From a virus, in the IMG/VR virus record IMGVR_UViG_3300023184_000159, positions 1-55,903 of that record: DNA of 55,903 nucleotides. One strand, given 5' to 3'. Below, piece by piece: positions 1-6,544 of the stretch. The translations under genes were made by a program, and so were the position numbers. Within the stretch, counting starts at the first letter, position 1. Each line of letters opens with the position of its first letter. Below the pieces are notes generated by a model, which did not search any database, was not told where the DNA came from, and was given only the letters and a program-made list of their open reading frames with translations.

Positions 1-123
1 ACATCCTTTCGGGTAGTAGTTGAGTACTCTTATCGGCAAGAGATTTCCCTCCCTGTGATCCAAAATCCAGGTTTCCGGGCACCAGAACTTAGCAGGTGCG
101 AGCTTTATACCGATTAACTGAGC
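1..123. other. Unassigned left edge, no confident gene
   Basis: I see no gene I can support here. The segment is about 47% G+C by hand count, higher than the AT-rich genes beside it. Two frames are open to the window edge. One is on the minus strand, continuing in frame after the TAG stop of the neighbouring endonuclease gene. The other is on the plus strand and ends in TAA at 115-117. Neither has a visible start or a family I recognise. A tRNA-like D-arm stretch can be imagined on the minus strand, but there is no T-arm or valid anticodon stem. It may be the end of a feature that continues to the left of the window. Confidence 0.3.
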
Positions 124-552
124 CTAAAGTTTTTTAATTATGTGGGAGCCATGGACACGGACAGAGATTTGTCCGTTATAGTATTCGTTTGATTCTAATA
201 CTTTGCGGTCGAATTGTTCACGGGCCTCAATGTACGATGTTTCTGCTTTGCTTTTACAATAATGTAATATTTCTCTTGTGAAGTTTTCTTTACCAAATAA
301 CTCAACATCTTTGTTAAGTTCTAAGTTTGAGCCATAATAATCTTGCCAATCCGATTCAATTTTACTTCGGATCTTCTTTTTCTTTTTTGTGCCGTTCTTT
401 AACTTTACAGTCTTGTAGGTCGTTTTACTAAATTTTGCTAATTTTTTTCCAACATAGAGCCTGCCTGTGGTATTGCATGAGATAAGATAAACAAATCCCA
501 CGCAATCTTCAGGCAGTTCTGTAACTATAACACCTTTATGATACCAAGTCAT
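124..552 (-). CDS. GIY-YIG family endonuclease-like protein
   Basis: This 142-residue protein begins with a GIY-YIG nuclease module. The first strand reads GFVYLI (residues 19-24) and the second reads LYVGKK (about 32-37), where the classical tyrosines are expected. A later helix carries EAREQF, which can supply the catalytic glutamate. A lysine-rich stretch (about residues 48-64) would suit nucleic acid binding. Similar stand-alone proteins are common in T4-like phages, where relatives act as homing or DNA-processing nucleases; which applies here is not clear. No intron or interrupted gene is visible beside it, which argues weakly against active homing. It lies 3 bases downstream of the methyltransferase gene and is probably co-transcribed with it. 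Confidence 0.72.
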   Translation of the reverse strand: MTWYHKGVIVTELPEDCVGFVYLISCNTTGRLYVGKKLAKFSKTTYKTVKLKNGTKKKKKIRSKIESDWQDYYGSNLELNKDVELFGKENFTREILHYCKSKAETSYIEAREQFDRKVLESNEYYNGQISVRVHGSHIIKKL

Positions 553-555
553 TGA

Positions 556-1083
556 TTATTTTTTAACTCCGACAAAATATAAGTCGCAGTGGGCATTGGT
601 GTATTCAAATCTATATTGTTTAAAAATTTCTTCAAAATTCCATTTATCGGTGAAATCTTTAATTGATAAATTTTTATAATAATCAGTGTCGCAAGTAAAT
701 GGACTATCGGTTGGCGTGGTTCTCTTTGTACCATGTTCTCCTCGCCCAATACTTGCACTTGTAACTATAATTAGACCATTGGATGCTGTTAGATTTAACA
801 TGTTTTCAAACGTTTTATCCCATTTTGGATTATGTTCAAAACATTCTGTACTAATAGTAACTCCAAATGGTAGTTCTGATCTATAATCCTCACCAGAACA
901 TACTAAATCAACACCTGGGCCATTTCCTAAGTCAATACCAATATAAGCACAATTTTTAAAAAAATTTCGAACAGTGCCGTTGATATTTAAACTTCCTATT
1001 TCTAAAACACGTTGGCTAGCAAAGTAATTTGGAAATTGAGAAGCAACTCTCTGAATAAAGTCAACTTGTAATGTGTGTGCCAT
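556..1083 (-). CDS. Class I SAM-dependent methyltransferase
   Basis: The 175-residue protein has the glycine-rich SAM-binding motif I near its start (VLEIGSLNINGTVR, about residues 26-39). An acidic strand end follows (GIDLGNGPGVD). A post-motif helix contains STECFEH followed by a WDKTFENML helix, the arrangement of the Methyltransf_11/23 type. A final beta hairpin near DLYFVGVKK completes the Rossmann-like fold. The substrate cannot be read from sequence. No DNA methylase DPPY or NPPY motif is visible, so a small-molecule, sugar or protein substrate is as likely as DNA. It ends 3 bases before the GIY-YIG gene and starts just after the histone-like gene. Confidence 0.72.
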   Translation of the reverse strand: MAHTLQVDFIQRVASQFPNYFASQRVLEIGSLNINGTVRNFFKNCAYIGIDLGNGPGVDLVCSGEDYRSELPFGVTISTECFEHNPKWDKTFENMLNLTASNGLIIVTSASIGRGEHGTKRTTPTDSPFTCDTDYYKNLSIKDFTDKWNFEEIFKQYRFEYTNAHCDLYFVGVKK

Positions 1084-1088
1084 TATTT

Positions 1089-1286
1089 TTAGCTTTTTGT
1101 TGCCTTGGCTTCCTTGCGAGCATTCTTCTCAGCAGTGATTTCATTGCGGCGGGCTTTGACTGCTTTGGCTAGTTCGCCTAATGCTTTGCGAGCACGAGTA
1201 CCAGCAGCAGCATTACCTGCTGTAAATTTTGCGTCCTCTGATAAGAATGCTTCCATTTGATCTTTAATTTGTTGTGTTGATGACAT
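1089..1286 (-). CDS. Small histone H1-like (Hc1-type) basic protein
   Basis: I place the start at 1286, giving 65 residues from MSSTQQIK. This ATG has a good ribosome site (AAGGAAAATAAA just upstream) and follows the stop of the previous gene by one base; the longer start upstream would overlap that gene. The protein is Ala/Lys/Arg-rich and helical. Its centre (AGNAAAGTRARKALGELAK) resembles the Hc1/histone H1-like segment of chlamydial Hc1 and of small proteins in cyanomyoviruses. Such proteins bind DNA without strong sequence preference, so a role in packing or masking phage or host DNA is plausible but inferred. It is next to another small basic protein with an AT-hook-like tail. Confidence 0.62.
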   Translation of the reverse strand: MSSTQQIKDQMEAFLSEDAKFTAGNAAAGTRARKALGELAKAVKARRNEITAEKNARKEAKATKS

Positions 1287-1287
1287 T

Positions 1288-1587
1288 TTATTTTCCTTTA
1301 AGTGGTCTTCCACGTTTCTTTGGCAGAGTTTTTAAGCGAGCACGTTCTTTCTTATCTGCCATATGCCCGGCTTTTACATTTCTTTTATTTTCCGAAGATA
1401 CAGCAATTGAAATTTTTCGCATTTCTCTTTCTAATCTTATCATATGTGTAATAGCTTTGCGAACTTTTGCACCGCTTGCATACGAAGGATATTCTAGAAA
1501 CACTTGATGATAGTTATGCAAATTTACAAAGTGCAATATAAATTCTGAATGTAACTCTTTATATTTGTCTAATTTTTCAGTCGACAT
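1288..1587 (-). CDS. Conserved small basic protein with AT-hook-like tail
   Basis: This 99-residue protein is not a family I can name. The N-terminal two-thirds looks helical (an Lys/Glu/His-rich start, then VRKAITHMIRLEREMRKI). The C-terminus is strongly basic and ends KTLPKKRGRPLKGK, which contains the RGRP core of the AT-hook DNA-binding motif. That suggests binding to AT-rich DNA, but one short motif is weak evidence. Its first 11 bases overlap the 3' end of the gp46-like gene, so translation is probably coupled. Its stop is followed directly by the histone-like gene. Confidence 0.6.
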   Translation of the reverse strand: MSTEKLDKYKELHSEFILHFVNLHNYHQVFLEYPSYASGAKVRKAITHMIRLEREMRKISIAVSSENKRNVKAGHMADKKERARLKTLPKKRGRPLKGK

Positions 1588-3355
1588 AATCTACATCATT
1601 AGAATAACTGGTAAAACCGTTTTCTTTAATAACTCTAAGTACATTGTTTACCCTGCCAATTAATTCATCCTTGTGAGATATTAAAAATATATTTTTTGAG
1701 CGTTCTCTGGCCATCTTCTTTAGGACTGCTAATCCAGCTTCTACACCAGCAGCATCCATTCCGGCATCCATAAGTTCGTCTACAAATAATAAATTAATAC
1801 TTTGATACAACCCTTCCCAAACATCTCGGAAAGAGAAACTCATACTTAGAATTAATCGATTACGCTCACCTCTACTTAAATTATCAAAATCTAAATCTTG
1901 CCCAAGCTGAGTAATCTCAATACTTAGGTCGTTTTGGAATACAACTTGATGTGGTAATCCAAGTTTGTCAATATAATAACTCAAACGTTTGTTTAGATAA
2001 CTTAAATTTTGATCAATTATCTTTTTACGAATAAAACTATCTTTGTTAGTTAATAACTTATGTAAGAATTCTTGGTGATCTTTAAGTTTTGTTAAATCAT
2101 TAACTACAATCCAGTTAATTTCTTGGATAGCAGTTTTTTTAAGTTCTTGTATTTGTTCTTGATAAGGGTTTAATTCATCTGCCCGGGTAGTTAAACTTTT
2201 TTCAAGACTATCTAAGTTGTTCTTGTGACCTAATGCTTCTGCTTCAGTATCGTAAAATGTATTAGGTCTTAAAGGAATATCACCTGTACCTATTTCGTCT
2301 ATTATTTTTTCTAAATTTTGAAATACTGTATTGTAATATTTTGTTGCCTCGTTCAGATGTTGTACTGCTTCATTGGTCATTTCTTCATGTTTGTGATCAT
2401 GAAGTTCTTGTTCGCAAGCATGGCATTTTTTATTTTCTAGACTTGATAATTCTTTCTCATACTTCTTAACAGATTTTTCAGCTTGCCCAAGGGCAGCATC
2501 TAATGTTGCTCGCTGTTTATTAAGACCTTGTATTTTTGTATTATGTTCATTCCACAATTTAAGTTGAATATGTGCTGCTAGCTCTGCTTCAATATCAACT
2601 GTTTCAAGACGCATCATAGCCCTACCGATGTTTTCTACGTCATCGTTTTTCTTAGTTTCCCATGCACTACTTTTAATGCCCAAACTATCAATGCTTTTTT
2701 GTACATTTTCGTTGGCAGCTTTAATGCCTTCTATCTTAAATGTTTCTTGTTGAATACTATCTTTAGTATCTTTGATTAGTAGTTTAAGTGCTTCTGCCTT
2801 CTCACTTAGCAAAGTAATACCTAGTAATTGCTCAATAACTTCACGCTGTTCTGCAGCCTTCATTGACAAAAACGGTTCAGTATAGGTGTTTAACGCAACT
2901 AAATGCTTGAACATAGTATGGCTCATTTCTAGCATCTGTTCAATGGCCTTTTGCGTTTCTCTACTATCTCCTTGACTATCGTCTTCTGATTCTTCAGTTT
3001 TTAGCTGATTATCATTGACAAATAGCTTGAGTATATTAGGCTTACGACCCCGTTCAATACGGTATTTTACACCATGTTTTTCAAACTCAACAGTGGCTAA
3101 CATAGCTTTACCATTGGTTTTATTAATTAAATTCTCTTTTTTAATATTAGTTAGAGCTTGCCCATATAATGCATAAGATAAAGCATTAACAATGGTAGTT
3201 TTACCCGTGCCATTACGCGATCCAGTATCGTCTCCGCCTAGATCAAGATTAGATCCTAGCACCAAAGTTAGTGCTTGTTTTTCAAAGTCCACTGCTTGAG
3301 TCTGGTTGCCCACACTCATAAAATTTTTCACGGTAAGATTTTTTATTTTAAACAT
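1577..3355 (-). CDS. 46: gp46-like recombination nuclease subunit (SbcC/Rad50 type)
   Basis: At 592 residues this is close to T4 gp46 (560). It is the ATPase half of the gp46/gp47 complex that resects double-strand ends for recombination-dependent replication. An N-terminal ABC half holds a Walker A ending SRNGTGKTT (about residues 46-54), preceded by the Gly/Asp-rich insertion I associate with phage gp46. Long coiled-coil segments surround a zinc hook, CHAC (C311 and C314). The C-terminal ABC half has the signature LSRGERNRL (about 492), a Walker B LLFVDEL (about 521) and an H-loop ISHKDEL (about 558). Its ATG shares one base with the stop of gene 47 (TAATG), so the two subunits are translationally coupled. 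Confidence 0.95.
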   Translation of the reverse strand: MFKIKNLTVKNFMSVGNQTQAVDFEKQALTLVLGSNLDLGGDDTGSRNGTGKTTIVNALSYALYGQALTNIKKENLINKTNGKAMLATVEFEKHGVKYRIERGRKPNILKLFVNDNQLKTEESEDDSQGDSRETQKAIEQMLEMSHTMFKHLVALNTYTEPFLSMKAAEQREVIEQLLGITLLSEKAEALKLLIKDTKDSIQQETFKIEGIKAANENVQKSIDSLGIKSSAWETKKNDDVENIGRAMMRLETVDIEAELAAHIQLKLWNEHNTKIQGLNKQRATLDAALGQAEKSVKKYEKELSSLENKKCHACEQELHDHKHEEMTNEAVQHLNEATKYYNTVFQNLEKIIDEIGTGDIPLRPNTFYDTEAEALGHKNNLDSLEKSLTTRADELNPYQEQIQELKKTAIQEINWIVVNDLTKLKDHQEFLHKLLTNKDSFIRKKIIDQNLSYLNKRLSYYIDKLGLPHQVVFQNDLSIEITQLGQDLDFDNLSRGERNRLILSMSFSFRDVWEGLYQSINLLFVDELMDAGMDAAGVEAGLAVLKKMARERSKNIFLISHKDELIGRVNNVLRVIKENGFTSYSNDVDYVD

Positions 3356-4368
3356 TAGAGGTTGTTATAAATTTCTAATAAAGTTGTTTTGTCAAACTGT
3401 TCTGATTCAATATTAATCAATTGTTCTGTGACAATGTGATCCACGCTTTCAAAAGTACCATCTGGATTATCGTCTATGGTACCTTCTAAGTTAGTTTTAT
3501 CTTGGATAAGACTAATCTCACGTATATCATAGTCACGAATAAATGTTTCTTTGATAAAGTTTGCTTCTTCAAAACTAATATCAATGTCAAGATTCACTTT
3601 AATATGCATCTTTGACTTCATAATTGTATCAGCATTGTCAATTAAATCACTGAGTTTAACTGATCTATACTTAGGACAGTTAGGCCAGTCAATAAAATTA
3701 GGTTCGCCGCCCCATTCTAACGTCATCATACCGCGTTTATCATCTCCTGCATCTGAGAAGTTATGTGGAAACGCATTACCGATATAAATCACCTTGTTAT
3801 TTTCTTGACGTTTGTGGAAGTGTCCGCTGAATATATAGTCAGGACCATTAAAGTCTTCTGCTCTGAGCTCACCGTGATCGGGCATTTGTACCATAGCGTT
3901 CATAAAGAACTTAGGTAATTCAAAGTGACCAAATACATATTTGCTTTTAATGTTTTTCATGGTCTTCCACTCATCACCTATCAACCAAGGTACAAGTGTG
4001 ACATCATCCCGGGTCCATATACTGTCTACAACAGTGACGCCTGGAATGTGCCGACCAAAAGCACTCGAATGAATGTCACGCTTGTCTTTGTAGAACAGAT
4101 CATGATTACCCGGGAACCAATAGAACTGTTCAAATGCTGCACCAAGTTTTTCTAGGCAGCGTAAACTGCTATCTAGTGTGAATAAGTTTAGACTGTTACG
4201 GTTGTGACTCCAGTCACCCAAGAAGATTGCTGTTTCACATCCAGCAACTTTGGCTTCTTGGATAAACCAATCAACAAATTCTTCACAATCTTTTAAGTGT
4301 GATGTTGAATTGGATTTTAGACCAAAATGTATATCAGTGAAACACGCTACCTTTTTAAACAATGGCAT
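3355..4368 (-). CDS. 47: gp47-like recombination nuclease subunit (SbcD/Mre11 type)
   Basis: The 337-residue protein is the metallophosphoesterase partner of gp46. The phosphodiesterase motifs appear in order: TDIHFG (D12, H14), LGDWSHN (D52), PGNHD (N88, H89), FGHFE (mid-protein) and SGHFH, which together bind two metal ions. Length matches T4 gp47 (339). With gp46 it degrades DNA ends during T4-type recombination and host DNA breakdown. A clear ribosome site (AGGAG, 9 bases before ATG) is present. The upstream gap to the sigma-factor gene holds a strong hairpin (4381-4409) that abuts this ribosome site. Confidence 0.95.
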   Translation of the reverse strand: MPLFKKVACFTDIHFGLKSNSTSHLKDCEEFVDWFIQEAKVAGCETAIFLGDWSHNRNSLNLFTLDSSLRCLEKLGAAFEQFYWFPGNHDLFYKDKRDIHSSAFGRHIPGVTVVDSIWTRDDVTLVPWLIGDEWKTMKNIKSKYVFGHFELPKFFMNAMVQMPDHGELRAEDFNGPDYIFSGHFHKRQENNKVIYIGNAFPHNFSDAGDDKRGMMTLEWGGEPNFIDWPNCPKYRSVKLSDLIDNADTIMKSKMHIKVNLDIDISFEEANFIKETFIRDYDIREISLIQDKTNLEGTIDDNPDGTFESVDHIVTEQLINIESEQFDKTTLLEIYNNL

Positions 4369-4380
4369 TAAATATTCTCC

Positions 4381-4409
4381 TATCTACGAGTTTACATACT
4401 CTGTAGATA
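4381..4409 (-). promoter_or_regulatory. Hairpin directly upstream of the gene 47 ribosome site
   Basis: TATCTAC (4381-4387) pairs with GTAGATA (4403-4409), and GAGT (4388-4391) pairs with ACTC (4398-4401). There is a single-base bulge and a 6-base loop. In the minus-strand transcript the stem ends right before the GGAG of the gene 47 ribosome site. No U-tract follows, so it is not an obvious intrinsic terminator. It could shape translation of gene 47 or mark an RNA-processing site. Confidence 0.45.
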
Positions 4410-4413
4410 AAAG

Positions 4414-5328
4414 TCAAATCTCAGTTTGCTCATCTTCTTCGATGCTAGTTTCTTCTGATTTAGGTTGTCTAAAATGTTTATACAGTTCGGCCTGACGAGC
4501 AGTTTCTTCTGCATATTCTTGTTGATATTGTCGAGTCATACTTGGAGTTAATCCTGCTTCCTCTAGCATATCATCTCTAATGTTTTGATTTTTCTTTTCA
4601 ATATTTAGAACACGGGTAAATGAATTTGTAACTGCTGCGGTGTAGTAGGCAAATGGATTTTCTGATTTACTCTCATCAAACTGTAGTCCAATTTGACTTA
4701 GTTGTAAGATAGCCTGTCCACGCATTTCTTCATTGTAGGTATAACCACGCCAATTGCTACGTTGAGCATAACGCTCACTTAGTTTAATAAACATCTTACC
4801 TAAATTTTCAGTAATACGTCCGTGCTCTTTGCTAAACTTACCAGTATCAATTGGTCCTTTCCAGTGACTTTTACCTACACATATTAATTCATCTTGATCA
4901 TTAAACTTCCAATGTTGGAAAGGTGGAAAGTTTACTTTCTCGTGACTATCAGCAGTATTCTTTAAAGTTTTCTTACGACCCGGTGCCATTGGAACGTGTT
5001 CAAATGTCATTATACGGATAACAATATCAGTTTTAGCAATGGTTTTATAGTCTGCTGTGCATTCCGCAAGTTTAATTTTTTTATCCCCTGCAATTCTAGC
5101 CTGTCCAAATGCTAGTATCCCCTGCCGTTTTGCACGATTACGTTTAGCTTCTGCTATAGTTCTAATATTAATCTTATCTAAATTTGTTAATATAATGTCG
5201 TGTTGTTGATATTCGAGCGATGTATAGCTGCTAAATGAGCATTTACTTTTATGAATTTCTGATAATAAATCTCGATTGTTTAGGTATTTTACCTTTTTTC
5301 CAGTCAGGGATATATGTGTAGTAGTCAT
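4414..5328 (-). CDS. 55: gp55-like late-transcription sigma factor with N-terminal extension
   Basis: The segment from about residue 173 to 260 matches the T4 gp55 core, a divergent sigma region 2. It has a helix NLGKMFIKLSERY, then NWRGYTYNEEMRGQAI, then SENPFAYYT and a basic helix IEKKNQN. gp55 redirects host RNA polymerase to TATAAATA late promoters with the sliding clamp as activator. T4 gp55 is 185 residues; this one is 304. The extra N-terminal ~170 residues contain a conserved-looking basic segment (LNNRDLLSEIHKSK and KINIRTIAEAKRNRAKR) that I cannot assign. The tail is acidic, and I do not see the hydrophobic clamp-binding end known in T4. Upstream is a near-consensus host-type promoter, consistent with early or middle expression. 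Confidence 0.8.
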   Translation of the reverse strand: MTTTHISLTGKKVKYLNNRDLLSEIHKSKCSFSSYTSLEYQQHDIILTNLDKINIRTIAEAKRNRAKRQGILAFGQARIAGDKKIKLAECTADYKTIAKTDIVIRIMTFEHVPMAPGRKKTLKNTADSHEKVNFPPFQHWKFNDQDELICVGKSHWKGPIDTGKFSKEHGRITENLGKMFIKLSERYAQRSNWRGYTYNEEMRGQAILQLSQIGLQFDESKSENPFAYYTAAVTNSFTRVLNIEKKNQNIRDDMLEEAGLTPSMTRQYQQEYAEETARQAELYKHFRQPKSEETSIEEDEQTEI

Positions 5329-5356
5329 TATTATTGTTATTCTCCTTGGTTACAAC

Positions 5357-5384
5357 ATTATAACATTTATTATTCAAATGTCAA
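5357..5384 (-). promoter_or_regulatory. Consensus sigma-70-type promoter for the gp55-like gene
   Basis: On the minus strand TTGACA (5379-5384) and TATAAT (5357-5362) are both perfect, with a 16-base spacer and a TGT extended -10. It lies 28 bases before the sigma-factor ATG and points toward it. This is what an early promoter read by unmodified host RNA polymerase should look like. Confidence 0.75.
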
Positions 5385-5398
5385 CGATAATGTTATAA
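5358..5398. repeat. 10-bp inverted repeat spanning the gp55 promoter
   Basis: TTATAACATT (5358-5367) and AATGTTATAA (5389-5398) are perfect inverted copies with 21 bases between them, centre to centre about 31 bases or three helical turns. The left arm overlaps the -10 of the minus-strand promoter. The right arm lies just upstream of its -35 and by itself reads as an extended -10 for the plus strand. It could be an operator dyad or two back-to-back promoter elements. Confidence 0.5.
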
Positions 5399-5416
5399 GA
5401 GCACATTATTTATTGG

Positions 5417-5436
5417 TTAAATATACTATATAAGGA
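5417..5436 (+). promoter_or_regulatory. Possible late promoter and RBS for the virion operon
   Basis: TTAAATA (5417-5423) followed by TACTATA resembles the T4 late consensus TATAAATA-CTATT with one or two changes. AAGGA (5432-5436) is a Shine-Dalgarno site 10 bases before the ATG at 5447. Position and polarity fit the first gene of the plus-strand structural block. The promoter match is imperfect. Confidence 0.4.
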
Positions 5437-5446
5437 AATATAAATT

Positions 5447-6250
5447 ATGGCAAATCCCTTCACCGCTGTGATGTCTTCCAATGCCACCGCCGCTATTGCT
5501 GCTGCTAAAGACAGACAAGTTCCTCCTCCAGGAGAACGTCTTGTTCCTGGAGTTCCAATGGGTGCAATGCCCGCTATGCCAGACACAACATCACTTGATC
5601 GAGTAGTAGTTATTGGAAAATATGGAAATCAAGACATTCTTAAACATACTACTGAGCAACGAGTTAGAATAAAAGTTCCTCCTAAATATTTGGTAAAATA
5701 TACATCAGGAAGTGGTGCTGAGGAATTAAGCGATGACAGTGGGTTTGGTGGCATTGTATTTCCTTATACGCCGACTATTTCTTATGGTGTAAAAGCAGAC
5801 TGGTCAGAAATAAAACCACTACATTCAAATTTTAATATTCCGTTTTATCAAAGAAGTAGTGTAGGTGAAATTTCTATTAATGGACAATTCACGGTAGAAA
5901 ATAGTAAAGATGCAGCAGTCTATCTATCTACTGTACATTTATTAAGAGCATTAACAAAGATGAGATTTGGAGGAGCTACCAACGGAGATGCAGATAGCGG
6001 AGCACCTCCTCCAATTTGCCGTTTATTTGCATTTGGTACAAATATGTTATCAAATGTTCCAATAGCAATTACCGGTGTACGTATTGAGTTACCTAATAAT
6101 TGTGATTATTTTAGTTTAAATGGTACTAATAGTGTACCAACTATATCTACTTTGTCTATAACATGCATACCAGTATACAGTAGAAAAGAAATGCAAAACT
6201 TCTCTGTAACCAAATATTTAAATAGAGATTATAATGAAGGATACATTTAA
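5447..6250 (+). CDS. Baseplate/tail-tube-associated virion protein
   Basis: This 267-residue protein opens the structural block. After a Pro/Ala-rich N-terminus (about residues 1-45) it has a beta-rich body. The stretches PYTPTISY, NIPFYQRSS, LLRALTKMRFG and APPPICRLFAFG are typical of a tail protein I have seen in marine myoviruses next to gp53. That family is often thought to be tube-like or to cap the tube-baseplate junction, the place held by gp48/gp54 in T4. I cannot align it convincingly to T4 gp54, so the exact equivalent is uncertain. Its stop overlaps the ATG of the next gene (TTTAATG), implying coupled translation and stoichiometric use in the baseplate. Confidence 0.6.
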   Translation: MANPFTAVMSSNATAAIAAAKDRQVPPPGERLVPGVPMGAMPAMPDTTSLDRVVVIGKYGNQDILKHTTEQRVRIKVPPKYLVKYTSGSGAEELSDDSGFGGIVFPYTPTISYGVKADWSEIKPLHSNFNIPFYQRSSVGEISINGQFTVENSKDAAVYLSTVHLLRALTKMRFGGATNGDADSGAPPPICRLFAFGTNMLSNVPIAITGVRIELPNNCDYFSLNGTNSVPTISTLSITCIPVYSRKEMQNFSVTKYLNRDYNEGYI

Positions 6251-6543
6251 TGTACAATAAAACTAGTCCTTATTACACTACTCAGTTACTTAATGGGTAT
6301 CTTGATGTTATGTCATTTAGAGATATTCCTTATCAAACAGATGACATATTATTTGAAGTAACCAATACCTATGAAAATAGGCCAGATTTACTTGCCTATG
6401 ATTTGTATCAAGATGCTTCGCTTTGGTGGGTATTTGCCATGCGTAATAAATCAAAAATTAAAGATCCAGTGTTTGATATGGTAGCCGGTGCAAAGATATA
6501 CTTACCTAAATTATCTACACTTAATTCTGTATTAGGAATCTAA
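6250..6543 (+). CDS. 53: gp53-like baseplate wedge protein
   Basis: The 97-residue protein contains the hallmark of the gp53 / LysM-like wedge family: NRPDLLAYDLYQDASLWWVF, then a residue or two later MRNKSKIKDP and a closing IYLP strand. In T4, gp53 (196 residues) clips neighbouring wedges together around the hub; this version keeps only the core module. A Shine-Dalgarno AAGGA lies inside the end of the preceding gene. It is followed after one base by the large hub gene, the order expected of a baseplate operon. Confidence 0.8.
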   Translation: MYNKTSPYYTTQLLNGYLDVMSFRDIPYQTDDILFEVTNTYENRPDLLAYDLYQDASLWWVFAMRNKSKIKDPVFDMVAGAKIYLPKLSTLNSVLGI

Positions 6544-6544
6544 T

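Noticed and set aside
1-123. A tRNA on the minus strand (a stretch resembling a D-arm and CTGCTAA loop)
   Set aside because: The anticodon stem has two mismatches and there is no TTCRA T-loop or acceptor stem.
1287-1313. Upstream start for the histone-like gene at 1313
   Set aside because: It would overlap the previous gene by 26 bases and lacks a ribosome site; the ATG at 1286 has one.
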